Below are positions 16,867 through 26,272 of a stretch of 38,718 bases of DNA, in pieces. The notes under the pieces are model-generated. The model had not been told where the DNA came from and made no database searches. It was given only the letters and a program-made list of their open reading frames with translations. The position numbers were made by a program, and so were the translations under genes. The DNA lies in NCBI GenBank assembly GCA_017856235.1, contig JAFMFH010000010.1:1-38718 (forward strand), read 5' to 3'. How positions within the stretch are numbered: position 1 is the first letter of the stretch; each line of letters starts with the position of its first letter. This DNA comes from Flavobacteriaceae bacterium (lineage in GTDB: Bacteria > Bacteroidota > Bacteroidia > Flavobacteriales > Flavobacteriaceae).

Positions 16867-18657
16867 TTAATTTTTTAATTGATTAAATATTGACCTTCCT
16901 CTTGAGTTTCCTAAAAACGTAATTAAATCTTTTTCACTTGCACTTTTCAATCTTTTAAATGATTTATATTTCTTTAATAGTTTCTCTTTTAAAATTGGAC
17001 CAACACCTTGAAGATTATCAATTTCTGATTTTAAGGCACTTTTACTTCTCCTATCCCTATGAAAGTTTATAGCAAACCTATGAGCTTCATTCCTTAATTG
17101 TTGAATTAACTTTAAAGTTTCAGATTTCTTGTCAATGTATAAAGGTAGCTTATCACCTGGTTTAAAAATTTCTTCAAGCTTTTTGGCAATACCTATTATA
17201 GATATTTCATTTTCTAAATTTAATTTTTTTAAAATGTTTAAACCTGATGATAACTGTCCTTTACCGCCGTCAACTATAATTAAATTTGGTAAAGATTGTT
17301 TCTCATTCACTAGTCTTTTAATTCTTCTATATACCACTTCTTCCATTGATGCAAAATCATCTGGACCTTTTACATTTTTTATTTTATAAATGCGATAATC
17401 CTTTTTGGACGGTTTACCATTCTTAAAAACTACACATGATGCAACTGGATTTGTTCCCATCAAATTTGAATTATCAAAACACTCAATATGAATAGGTTTT
17501 TCAGATAGGTTTAAATCCATTTTAGCTTGCTCCATTATTCTATTAACATGCGCCTCTGGATCTAAAATTTTAATTTGTTTTAATTTGTCAATTCTATAAA
17601 ACTTTGCATTCCGCAATGATAGATCTACAAGACTTTTCTTCTCTCCCTTTTTAGGAACTTGAATTTTAATCTTCTCACCAAGATTTATTCTAAATGGCAA
17701 GTAAACTTCCTTAGAGCTAGATAAAAACCTCTCTCTTAATTCAATAATACTTAGCTGAAGTATTTGCTTATCAGACTCATTGAGTTTTTTCCTAATTTCT
17801 AAGGTATGTGACCTTACAATGGAGCCATATGATACTTGTATAAAATTAACATAAGCATAAGACTCATCAGATATTATAGTAAAGACATCTACATCACTAA
17901 TTTTAGGACTCACTATAGTCGACCTAGATTGATAGTCTTTTAGTGATTCAAGTTTTTCTTTTATTTTTTGAGCTTTTTCGAATTCAAGATTATTTGAGAA
18001 ATCAATCATTTTATCTTCTAGTCTCTCTAAAGATGCTTTAAAATCTCCTTTAATAATATCCCTTATACCCTTTAAGTTTTTTTCATAGTCATTAACCTTA
18101 ACTTTTCCTACGCATGGACCTTCACAGTTTTCTAGATGATACTCTAAACATAACTTAAATTTTTTATTGTCTATGTTTTCCTTGGTTAGTTTATAGTTAC
18201 ATGTTCTAAGTGGATAAATCTCCTTAATTATCTCAAGTAGAGTAATTACAGTCTTAACATTTCTATAAGGGCCATAATACTCCGATCCATCACGAATAGC
18301 TTTTCTTGTATAAAAAACCCTAGGAAAGGGCTCTCTTTTTATGCATAACCAAGGGTATGATTTATCATCTTTAAGAAGAACGTTATACTTTGGTTTATAT
18401 TTCTTTATTAAATTATTTTCAAGTAGAAGGGCATCCATTTCAGTGTCAACAATTATCCTCTCAATTTTATCAATACTTTTTACAAGAAGCCTTAGCTTAT
18501 TGGTATCATGTGATTTGGTGAAATAAGATGAAACTCTTTTCTTGAGATTTTTAGCTTTACCTATATATATTATTTCATTGTCCTTATCAAAGAATTGATA
18601 AACTCCTGGTTCTTCAGGTAGAGACCTAGCTTTTATATATACATTACTTTCTTTCAC
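16867..18657 (-). CDS. uvrC: Excinuclease ABC subunit C
   Basis: UvrC makes both incisions around bulky lesions in nucleotide excision repair. The 596 residues show the GIY-YIG nuclease (about 15-92, EPGVYQFF and EIIYIGKAKNLKKRV), the UVR helical motif (about 205-235), and the RNase H-like nuclease with ECFDNSNLMGTNPVAS and IIVDGGKGQLSS. A C-terminal helix-hairpin-helix (NLQGVGPILKEKLLKKY) follows. Four cysteines, C153, C170, C178 and C182, have the spacing expected for the iron-sulfur cluster reported in UvrC. The start appears to be GTG at 18657. It heads the run uvrC, DUF3108, M23, pgi. Confidence 0.96.
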   Translation of the reverse strand: MKESNVYIKARSLPEEPGVYQFFDKDNEIIYIGKAKNLKKRVSSYFTKSHDTNKLRLLVKSIDKIERIIVDTEMDALLLENNLIKKYKPKYNVLLKDDKSYPWLCIKREPFPRVFYTRKAIRDGSEYYGPYRNVKTVITLLEIIKEIYPLRTCNYKLTKENIDNKKFKLCLEYHLENCEGPCVGKVKVNDYEKNLKGIRDIIKGDFKASLERLEDKMIDFSNNLEFEKAQKIKEKLESLKDYQSRSTIVSPKISDVDVFTIISDESYAYVNFIQVSYGSIVRSHTLEIRKKLNESDKQILQLSIIELRERFLSSSKEVYLPFRINLGEKIKIQVPKKGEKKSLVDLSLRNAKFYRIDKLKQIKILDPEAHVNRIMEQAKMDLNLSEKPIHIECFDNSNLMGTNPVASCVVFKNGKPSKKDYRIYKIKNVKGPDDFASMEEVVYRRIKRLVNEKQSLPNLIIVDGGKGQLSSGLNILKKLNLENEISIIGIAKKLEEIFKPGDKLPLYIDKKSETLKLIQQLRNEAHRFAINFHRDRRSKSALKSEIDNLQGVGPILKEKLLKKYKSFKRLKSASEKDLITFLGNSRGRSIFNQLKN

Positions 18658-18662
18658 TCTAA

Positions 18663-18670
18663 CAAAATTA
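18663..18670 (-). promoter_or_regulatory. Possible -7 promoter box upstream of uvrC
   Basis: Reads TAATTTTG on the minus strand, matching TAnnTTTG, but only 5 bases before the uvrC GTG. Used as a promoter it would give an almost leaderless message, so this may be chance in AT-rich DNA. Confidence 0.25.
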
Positions 18671-18698
18671 AGTCTATTTTTAGTTTAAATAATATTAA

Positions 18699-19274
18699 GT
18701 GATAACTGCAAAGAAAACTTTTTTAAGATCTCAATACAAAAACAAAAGACTTTCCTTAACAAAGCAAGAAGTTGATTATCTAAGTCAGAGAGTTTCTAAA
18801 CAATTAAAAAAACTAGACATCTGGAAATTACAGAACTATCATATTTTTATTTCAATTGAAAAAAATAATGAATTAGACACCTCATTAATCATTAATAAAT
18901 TAAAGTCAGAACAAAAAAGCATTATAGTTCCTAAAATTTCAAATAATGAACTTTTTCATGTTGAAATAAATGAAAAAACTGAATTTAGTATAAATGAGTA
19001 TGGCATTAGAGAGCCTAATAATGGAAATTATTTTAAAATTGAGAATTTAGACATAGTATTTATACCTCTACTAGTATTTGATTTACAAGGTCATAGAGTA
19101 GGTTATGGGAAAGGTTATTATGATAGATTCCTTAAATTAACTAATAGTAATACATTAAAAATAGGACTTTCATTATTTGATCCAATATATCAAATCGAGG
19201 ATATTAATAATAATGACATTAAACTAGATTATTGCATCACCCCAACAAATGTCCATAAGTTTAACAAACTCTAG
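18699..19274 (+). CDS. 5-formyltetrahydrofolate cyclo-ligase
   Basis: The 191-residue protein converts 5-formyltetrahydrofolate to 5,10-methenyltetrahydrofolate with ATP, recycling a folate storage or inhibitory form. The family signature is GHRVGYGKGYYDRFL, and the preceding LDIVFIPLLVFD stretch also fits. The N-terminus KKTFLRSQYKNKRLSL is typical, with lysine and arginine residues for ATP. The start must be GTG (18699), as an in-frame TAA lies directly upstream (18696-18698). It is divergent from uvrC and its stop overlaps the lspA stop on the other strand at 19271-19274. Confidence 0.94.
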   Translation: MITAKKTFLRSQYKNKRLSLTKQEVDYLSQRVSKQLKKLDIWKLQNYHIFISIEKNNELDTSLIINKLKSEQKSIIVPKISNNELFHVEINEKTEFSINEYGIREPNNGNYFKIENLDIVFIPLLVFDLQGHRVGYGKGYYDRFLKLTNSNTLKIGLSLFDPIYQIEDINNNDIKLDYCITPTNVHKFNKL

Positions 19275-19909
19275 ACCTTTTTATTAAAGATTAACAATAA
19301 AAGAACTCCTGTACTTATATATGAGTCTGCAAAATTGAAAACATATTCAAAAAATGTATATTCTTGACCACCAATTAAAGGAAACCACTCTGGCCAAACC
19401 CAGGTTGCCAAAGGAAATTGGATCATATCAACTACACTTCCATAAAAGAGAGGTGCATAGCCTACTTCAGGAAATAAGGTTGCAACCTGACCGTAGCTTG
19501 ATGAAAAAATAACACCATAAAACACTGAGTCAATAAGGTTACCTACTGCACCAGCTAAAATTAAACAAAGACAAAAAATAAATAATTGAGAAGCCTTCTT
19601 CTTAATCATACTTCTTAACCAAAAAACTAAACCAATACAAGCAATAATTCTAAATGATGTTAGGATTAATTTTGCAGTATTATCGTTCAGAAATGGAAAA
19701 AATGTATTCAATTTAGCACCCATAGCCATACCTTTATTTTCAATAAATAAGAGCTTAAAAAATCCAATGTCAATTATAGGAAGCTCATTAAAAATAGTGA
19801 GAGGATAATTTAATTTAATATAAAATTTAACTACTTGATCTAAAAATATTAATGCTAAAATTAGTACTAAAGATTTTTTAGCGTCAATGTTTTTAACAAA
19901 AGGAATCAA
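19271..19909 (-). CDS. lspA: Lipoprotein signal peptidase
   Basis: LspA is the inner-membrane aspartyl protease that removes lipoprotein signal peptides. The protein has four hydrophobic segments and the two catalytic aspartates, D127 in GNLIDSVFYG and D195 in FNFADSYIST. At 212 residues it is longer than the 164-residue E. coli enzyme. The extra length is a roughly 45-residue insert between the two aspartates (YAPLFYGSVVDMIQFPL and WPEWFPLIGGQEY), which I associate with Bacteroidota forms. It probably starts at TTG (19909); no ATG lies near the first membrane segment. It ends the ileS, dksA-like, lspA run, and at least two lipoproteins in this window would be its substrates. Confidence 0.95.
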   Translation of the reverse strand: MIPFVKNIDAKKSLVLILALIFLDQVVKFYIKLNYPLTIFNELPIIDIGFFKLLFIENKGMAMGAKLNTFFPFLNDNTAKLILTSFRIIACIGLVFWLRSMIKKKASQLFIFCLCLILAGAVGNLIDSVFYGVIFSSSYGQVATLFPEVGYAPLFYGSVVDMIQFPLATWVWPEWFPLIGGQEYTFFEYVFNFADSYISTGVLLLLIFNKKV

Positions 19910-19920
19910 GTTTTTAATAT

Positions 19921-20304
19921 TTAGTTTTGGATATTTTTTGCCTCAATACTAAGTGTTGCGTGAGGAACTATTTCAAGCCTTTTCTTATCTATTAACTTTC
20001 CAGTAACCCTACAAACACCATATGTTTTATTTTCAATTCTCACAAGGGCATTCTTTAAATCTCTGATAAATTTTTCTTGTCTTAATGCTAGCTGAGTATT
20101 AGCTTCTTTTGACATTGTTTCTGATCCTTCTTCAAATGATTTAAAAGTAGGAGATGTATCGTCAGTTCCATTATTGCCATCATTCATGTATGCACTCTTC
20201 AATAAAGCTAGATCAGATTTTGCCTTTTCAATTTTTTGATTAATTATTTTTCTGAAGCTTTCTAATTCTTTATCTGAATATCTATTTCTTGAACTTTCAC
20301 TCAT
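19921..20304 (-). CDS. DksA/TraR-family protein lacking the zinc finger cysteines
   Basis: The 127-residue protein has a coiled-coil-like helical part (about 10-90, with DKELESFRKIINQKIEKAKS and QLALRQEKFIRDLKNALVRI). A C-terminal segment matches the DksA zinc-finger region (YGVCRVTGKLIDKKRLEIVPHATLSIEAK). Only one of the four zinc cysteines, C98, is kept, so it is a zinc-free member. DksA proteins bind the RNA polymerase secondary channel and tune transcription, often with ppGpp; I infer a similar role but have no direct evidence. It lies between ileS and lspA with short gaps, the usual flavobacterial arrangement. Confidence 0.9.
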   Translation of the reverse strand: MSESSRNRYSDKELESFRKIINQKIEKAKSDLALLKSAYMNDGNNGTDDTSPTFKSFEEGSETMSKEANTQLALRQEKFIRDLKNALVRIENKTYGVCRVTGKLIDKKRLEIVPHATLSIEAKNIQN

Positions 20305-20307
20305 TTT

Positions 20308-23300
20308 TTAAATTTTATTTATAGTTATAACAGTTTTAATATCATCAAACTCTAAAGTTTCTCCTTCATCATTAAAATTCTCGCTAAAATATAATTTATT
20401 TGCCAATGTTTCACCTTTGATATAATCTAAATTTGACTTAATCGCATTTGCCAATTTCTCAGACTTTTTGATGTTAATCTCAATTTTGTCGGTTACTTCT
20501 AGATCCTTACTTTTTCTTATATTTTGAATCCTATTGACAAGCTCTCTAGCAATACCTTCATTTAAAAGATTTTGATCGAGTTTAAGGTCTAAAGCAATTG
20601 TAGTTCCATCACCACTTGCAACTGATAATCCCTCAATATCCTTATAGTTTATTTCAACATCTCCTAAATCAATTGAAACATCAGTTTCTTTAATCCTAAA
20701 ATTTGCTTTTCCATTACTTTCTAAATCCTCAATTTCTTTTTGAGAGAAGCCTTTAATTATATTGGCAACATCATTAATTATTGAACCATATCTTGGCCCC
20801 AGAATTTTGAAGTTAGGAATTAGTTCCTTAATAAGTAGTGAATCTTTACTATTTAAAAATTCAATAGATTTTACATTAATTTCAGACAAAATTTGATCCT
20901 TAGCATTTTCAATTTCATTTTTTTCATTTTTATCCTTTACAGGGATAATTATCTTACTAAGTGGCTGCCTTACTTTTAGCTTTTCTTTTTTTCTAATTGA
21001 TAGAGCAAGTGAACAAATATTCCTTACCTTATTTATTTTATTTTCTAATTCTGGATTTATAAAATCTTCATCTGAAATAGGAAATTCAGATAAATGAACT
21101 GATTCATAGTACTCTTTTTTTGTAACGGTGTTAAGACACTGATAAATATATTCTGAGTAAAAAGGAGCAATTGGAGAAATAAGTTTACTAATAGAGGATA
21201 AACACTCATAAAGAGTCTGATAAGCTGAAATTTTATCATCATTATACTCGCCCTTCCAAAATCTTCTTCTTGATAATCTAACGTACCAATTACTTAGTTT
21301 TTCTTGAATAAAGTCACTAATTTCTCTTGAAGCAGGGGTCAGCTCATATTCATTGAAGTAATTATCTACTTTTTTTATTAAAGAATTCAATTCTGAGATT
21401 ATCCATTGATCTAATTCTGACCTTTTTTCAAGCTCTATAAAATCCTCTTTATATGAAAATTTATCAATATTTGCATAAAGACTAAAAAAACTGTATACAT
21501 TATGTAATGTCCCAAAAAGTTTTCTTTTAACTTCAGCTACACCCTCCTGATCAAATTTTAAATTATCCCATGGATTGGAGTTTGAAATCATATACCATCT
21601 AACGGAATCAGCCCCATATTCTTCTATCATTTTAAATGGGTTTACGGTATTGCCAAGTCTCTTAGACATTTTTTGTCCATTTTTATCAAGAACTAAACCA
21701 TTTGATACAACGTTTTTATATGATATTGAGTCAAAAACTAAAGTTGATATTGCATGAAGTGTATAAAACCATCCTCTTGTTTGATCAACACCTTCCGCAA
21801 TAAAATCTGCAGGAAAATTAATGTTATCATCAATTAAATCTTTGTTCTCAAAAGGGTAATGAAATTGGGCATAGGGCATAGAGCCTGAATCAAACCAAAC
21901 ATCAATAATATCTTTTTCCCTTTTCATGGGTTTCCCTTTACTTGATGTAAGGATTATATCATCAACAGTATCTTTATGAAGATCAATATTTAAATAATTC
22001 TTATCTGACATATTACCAACAACAAAATCAAAATAAGGATTAGATAACATATGGCCACGTTTAACCGAAACTTCAATTTCGTTAATAAGTTCTTCTGCTG
22101 AACCAATAACTTTAACTTCTTCATTTTCTTCATCTGTCCATATAGGTAGAGGAATTCCCCAAAATCTTGATCTTGAAAGGTTCCAATCATTAGCAGACTT
22201 TAACCAGTTACCAAATCTACCCTCACCAGTTGACTTAGGTTTCCAATTAATTTCCTTATTTAATTCAAACATTCTGTTTGATAAGCTATCCATTTTTATA
22301 AACCAAGATTCCATAGGATAGTAGAGGACTGGCTTGTCAGTTCTCCAACAATGAGGATAGGAATGTGAGTACTTCTCTACCTTGAATGCACGATTTATTT
22401 CTTTAAGCCTAATGGCTATTTCAACATCAACAGACTTTTCAGGAATAGAATCTGACTCATAATACTCGTTTTTTACATATTTACCACTTATTAAACCAAT
22501 ACCGTCAATAAATTTTCCTTTAAGATCAACGAGTGGAACTTTAACACCATTTTTATCTATAACTAGTAATGGTGGAACTTCAGGTTTTGCAGATTTTGCA
22601 GCCTTATAGTCATCTGCTCCAAATGTTGGAGCTGTATGAACAATCCCTGTTCCGCTATCAGTAGTTACAAAATCTCCAATTATTACTCTAAATGCATTCT
22701 CTGGATTATCCAATGGTAGAGGAGATTCGTCCCAAATTCTTTCATACTTTATGTTTTCTAAATTTTTGCCAGGCACTTCATGGCATATTAAATAAGGTAT
22801 ATTAGTCTTTTTATTATCAAATGAAGCTAATTCTTTCTCACTTTTTACCTCATAAAAAATCTTAGAAAAAATTTTATCAATTAGTTTAGTAGCTATTACA
22901 ACAGTTATTAATTTTTTAGTGTATTGATTATATGTTTTAACAAAAGAGTATTGAATCTTTTCACCGATAGTTAAAGCTGTATTTGATGGAAGTGTCCATG
23001 GTGTTGTTGTCCAAGCAAGAAAATAAAATGGATAGAAATTAATTAATTCATCTGGTAGTCCTTCTTTTAAAGATTTAAATTGAGCCACAACAGATGTGTC
23101 ACTAATATCTCTATATGCACCAGGCTGATTAAGTTCATGTGAGCTTAGACCGGAACCCGCGGCAGGTGAGTAGGGCTGAACAGTATAGCCTTTGTATATC
23201 AAATTCTTATCATAAATATTTTTTATAATCCACCATACGGATTCCATGTATTTAGATTCAAATGTCACATAAGGATCAGACATATCAATCCAATAACCCA

Positions 23301-23709
23301 TCTCTTTAGTTAATGATTCCCAGTCAGAAGTATATTTCATAACCGCTTCCTTACATGCAGCATTATAATCTGATACACTAATCTTATTACCAATATCATC
23401 CTTTGAAATTCCTAATTCCTTCTCTACACCTAATTCAACAGGAAGTCCGTGGGTATCCCACCCAGCTTTTCTCTTAACGTTAAACCCTTTGATAGTCTTA
23501 TATCTACAAAAGGCATCTTTTATAGTTCTAGCCAATACATGGTGAATTCCAGGTTTACCATTTGCAGAAGGAGGACCTTCAAAGAACACAAAACTCTCTC
23601 CATTATCTCTGTTTGATGATTTGATAAAAACATCATTTTTAACCCAGAAGTCTTCAATCTCTTTTGCAATTGAATTAAGTGAAAAATTTTTCGATTCTTT
23701 AAATCCCAT
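20308..23709 (-). CDS. ileS: Isoleucyl-tRNA synthetase
   Basis: The 1133-residue class I synthetase charges tRNA-Ile with isoleucine and edits misactivated valine. The ATP-binding HIGH motif appears as GIHH at 54-57 (PPSANGKPGIHHVLA), and the KMSKS loop is KMSKR at about residue 680. The CP1 editing region with FYFLAWTTTPWTLPSNTAL sits between them. Its length and the GKPGIHH and KMSKRLGN forms resemble the long eukaryote-like group of IleRS rather than the E. coli group. Group membership is from memory of the motifs. It is followed after 3 bases by the dksA-like gene. Confidence 0.97.
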   Translation of the reverse strand: MGFKESKNFSLNSIAKEIEDFWVKNDVFIKSSNRDNGESFVFFEGPPSANGKPGIHHVLARTIKDAFCRYKTIKGFNVKRKAGWDTHGLPVELGVEKELGISKDDIGNKISVSDYNAACKEAVMKYTSDWESLTKEMGYWIDMSDPYVTFESKYMESVWWIIKNIYDKNLIYKGYTVQPYSPAAGSGLSSHELNQPGAYRDISDTSVVAQFKSLKEGLPDELINFYPFYFLAWTTTPWTLPSNTALTIGEKIQYSFVKTYNQYTKKLITVVIATKLIDKIFSKIFYEVKSEKELASFDNKKTNIPYLICHEVPGKNLENIKYERIWDESPLPLDNPENAFRVIIGDFVTTDSGTGIVHTAPTFGADDYKAAKSAKPEVPPLLVIDKNGVKVPLVDLKGKFIDGIGLISGKYVKNEYYESDSIPEKSVDVEIAIRLKEINRAFKVEKYSHSYPHCWRTDKPVLYYPMESWFIKMDSLSNRMFELNKEINWKPKSTGEGRFGNWLKSANDWNLSRSRFWGIPLPIWTDEENEEVKVIGSAEELINEIEVSVKRGHMLSNPYFDFVVGNMSDKNYLNIDLHKDTVDDIILTSSKGKPMKREKDIIDVWFDSGSMPYAQFHYPFENKDLIDDNINFPADFIAEGVDQTRGWFYTLHAISTLVFDSISYKNVVSNGLVLDKNGQKMSKRLGNTVNPFKMIEEYGADSVRWYMISNSNPWDNLKFDQEGVAEVKRKLFGTLHNVYSFFSLYANIDKFSYKEDFIELEKRSELDQWIISELNSLIKKVDNYFNEYELTPASREISDFIQEKLSNWYVRLSRRRFWKGEYNDDKISAYQTLYECLSSISKLISPIAPFYSEYIYQCLNTVTKKEYYESVHLSEFPISDEDFINPELENKINKVRNICSLALSIRKKEKLKVRQPLSKIIIPVKDKNEKNEIENAKDQILSEINVKSIEFLNSKDSLLIKELIPNFKILGPRYGSIINDVANIIKGFSQKEIEDLESNGKANFRIKETDVSIDLGDVEINYKDIEGLSVASGDGTTIALDLKLDQNLLNEGIARELVNRIQNIRKSKDLEVTDKIEINIKKSEKLANAIKSNLDYIKGETLANKLYFSENFNDEGETLEFDDIKTVITINKI

Positions 23710-23770
23710 TAATCCTTGAATTAAAGGCGAAATTAATGATTTTAGATCAAAATAAAGTTAATTAGCTGCT

Positions 23771-26272
23771 TTATAATTTAAGATTTAAACCTGCTTGGAA
23801 AGATCTACCAGGTGCAGAAATTCCAGAAGCAAATGTTCTATAATGAATATCAAAAATATTCGTAATACCAAGTCTCAATGTAGAATTTGATGATATTTTT
23901 TTGCTTGCATAAATTGAAAAATCTGACCACTTTGGTGTTCCTAGGAAATTTTTTAACCCATTTTGATCAATTAAATAAGGAGTTTCATCAAGGCCATCTT
24001 CTCCACCTATACTATATTCTGAAGGATCTTTTGAGTCACTATATTTGTATATGGCCCTAATTGCTAGATCATTTTTAATATAATCTAATGAAAATGATCC
24101 AAATAAAGGAGAGATTGAAGGAAGGGGACCATATATTTCATTTTTATCCCCTTTAGTATAGGTTAAGCTGTAATTAATTTTTAAACTTCTACTTAAATTA
24201 TTAGACCCATCAATTGAAAATCCATGAATAAATCTATTACCTAAATTTTTATTAGCAACTGTAGTAACTTCCTCATTATTATAGATTATTGTAGATAGAT
24301 TAGGAGTTGTAATATCAGAATAAACAATATATTCTGCTCTTCCAATATGTCTTGAAATTATTGTGCTAAATCCTCTAATTGATAGATAATTTTTGTTGTC
24401 AAGAGATTTATAATCAACTCCTAGGTCTAGATTATATGCATATTCTGGCTTTAAAAATGTATTAGGAACAACTAATAAACCATTATTTTCTCTAATCTTT
24501 CCAATATCATCAATATTTGGATTTCTAAAACCACTAGATAAAACTGTATTTATTTGAATTTTATTACTTGGCCTTAACTTCATTGATATTGTAGTTGTTA
24601 ATGCCTCAGAATTTAAATTAACTTTTGATAATTGAGGGTTTACTGATATTACATCATTCCAACTTGCCTTTAGTTTTGTAAATGTTAGTCTTGTCCCAAT
24701 ATTGAAAGTGAAAAACTCACTCATATTCCATGACCAGTTTACGTAGGATGCAAAGCTTGTATATGAACTTCCATCGCTAGGATACCTGGTTGGTATTGCA
24801 AATTTTTTGCTTACACCTTTAACATTATTATTGTCAACATCCAAAATTCTGTCATATGCTTTAGAATAATTATGATTATATGTTGTCTCTATCCCATATG
24901 AAAATGTATGTCCATTATTGAAAGATGTGTCAAAGTCACCATTTAAGCTTAACACTTTTAAATCCTCAATTTGATGGGATCTATTTAATGAATTAAATTT
25001 TCTTTTAATTCTACTTTCATTAATTTTTTGGAATCCCAAAGTTATAACGCCTTTATCCATAAATTTATTTTTTGGATAAATTTTAAGACTTGGAGAAATC
25101 AATAATCTTTTTTGAGGTCCATAATACCATTCGCTAAATTTTAAAGAATCATCCTCTAGAATACTTAGTTGATCATACCTATCAATATCACTTGATTCAG
25201 AGAACTGAATATTTAAATTAAGAAGATTGTCACCTCCTAGTTTAAATAAAAATTTTTGAAATAAATCAACTTGACTATAACCGGTATTCTTTTGAATATT
25301 ATTATCTAAGTTAATTGATGGCTCTGCATAAAACTTATATCTTGAATTTTTAGAAAAAATTGGAGTTAGTCCCCAGTCTGAATAACCATGATTTCTATTT
25401 TTCCCCATTTTAATATCACCATATTTAGAAATCGAAATTGAAGTTATACTGCCCCAATTATCAGAACTGTAATTAGTGTTGAAATTACTTGACAAACTAT
25501 TGTTAGCTGAATTAAAGTTTGAGGTAAAGCTTGATGATATATTTTTAGAACTTTTTAGTATTGGATTCTTTGTATAGTAATGAATTACACCCCCCATTGC
25601 ATCTGAGCCATAACCAACAGATGAAGATCCAAATATAACCTCTGCTCTTTCAATATTACTAGGATCTATTGTAATGGAATTCTGTAAATGACCAGATCTA
25701 TAAATGGCATTATTCATTCTTACTCCATCAACAACTATCAAAACTCTATTAGCTTCAAAACCTCTTAAAATAGGACTTCCGCCTCCACCTTGGCTTTTTT
25801 GAATTCTAACTCCAGGGCTTAATTCAAGCATTTCTGCACCTGAGCTGGGGGATGAGATGAATAAATCCTCGAACTTTATGATTGAAACTTTTTCTGCAAT
25901 TTGATTTACATTGGATGCAGATCTTGCAACTGATAAAATTACTTCATCAAGATTTTGAGTTTCTGGATCTAACAAAACTATACCTCCATCTTCAATATCA
26001 TTTACATATAATTCTAACAAAGAGTATCCAAGTAATTTAAAATATATCTTTTTCTCATTAGCAAATAAGTCAAGATCAACATTTCCATTTAGGTCACTAA
26101 TTGATGATATATCTCTTCTTTCATTAAACACAGCAACATCTGATAATAATTCATTTGTTTCACCATCCTTTAAAGTTACTTTTTGACTAAAAGAAACATG
26201 AGTAAACAAAAAAATTAGAATTATCTTCTTATAGATTTGTATTGAATTATTTGAAAATTTCACAAAAAACAT
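23771..26272 (-). CDS. TonB-dependent receptor, haem/haemoglobin-type
   Basis: From ATG at 26272 the protein has about 833 residues. It has a signal peptide (KKIILIFLFTHVSFSQ), an N-terminal carboxypeptidase-like regulatory domain (about 30-110, TLKDGETNELLSDVAVFN), a plug, and a barrel ending GRSFQAGLNLKL. The plug is close to the haemoglobin/transferrin/lactoferrin receptor class: GGSPILRGFEANRVLIVVDG, MNNAIYRSGHLQN and SSSVGYGSDAMGGVIHYYT. A barrel motif GFRNPNIDDIGK resembles the FRAP/NPNL region of haem receptors. Ligand assignment is inference. The start overlaps the end of recO by 26 bases; an upstream start at 26323 would give an unlikely N-terminus. It sits between recO and ileS on the same strand. 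Confidence 0.88.
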   Translation of the reverse strand: MFFVKFSNNSIQIYKKIILIFLFTHVSFSQKVTLKDGETNELLSDVAVFNERRDISSISDLNGNVDLDLFANEKKIYFKLLGYSLLELYVNDIEDGGIVLLDPETQNLDEVILSVARSASNVNQIAEKVSIIKFEDLFISSPSSGAEMLELSPGVRIQKSQGGGGSPILRGFEANRVLIVVDGVRMNNAIYRSGHLQNSITIDPSNIERAEVIFGSSSVGYGSDAMGGVIHYYTKNPILKSSKNISSSFTSNFNSANNSLSSNFNTNYSSDNWGSITSISISKYGDIKMGKNRNHGYSDWGLTPIFSKNSRYKFYAEPSINLDNNIQKNTGYSQVDLFQKFLFKLGGDNLLNLNIQFSESSDIDRYDQLSILEDDSLKFSEWYYGPQKRLLISPSLKIYPKNKFMDKGVITLGFQKINESRIKRKFNSLNRSHQIEDLKVLSLNGDFDTSFNNGHTFSYGIETTYNHNYSKAYDRILDVDNNNVKGVSKKFAIPTRYPSDGSSYTSFASYVNWSWNMSEFFTFNIGTRLTFTKLKASWNDVISVNPQLSKVNLNSEALTTTISMKLRPSNKIQINTVLSSGFRNPNIDDIGKIRENNGLLVVPNTFLKPEYAYNLDLGVDYKSLDNKNYLSIRGFSTIISRHIGRAEYIVYSDITTPNLSTIIYNNEEVTTVANKNLGNRFIHGFSIDGSNNLSRSLKINYSLTYTKGDKNEIYGPLPSISPLFGSFSLDYIKNDLAIRAIYKYSDSKDPSEYSIGGEDGLDETPYLIDQNGLKNFLGTPKWSDFSIYASKKISSNSTLRLGITNIFDIHYRTFASGISAPGRSFQAGLNLKL

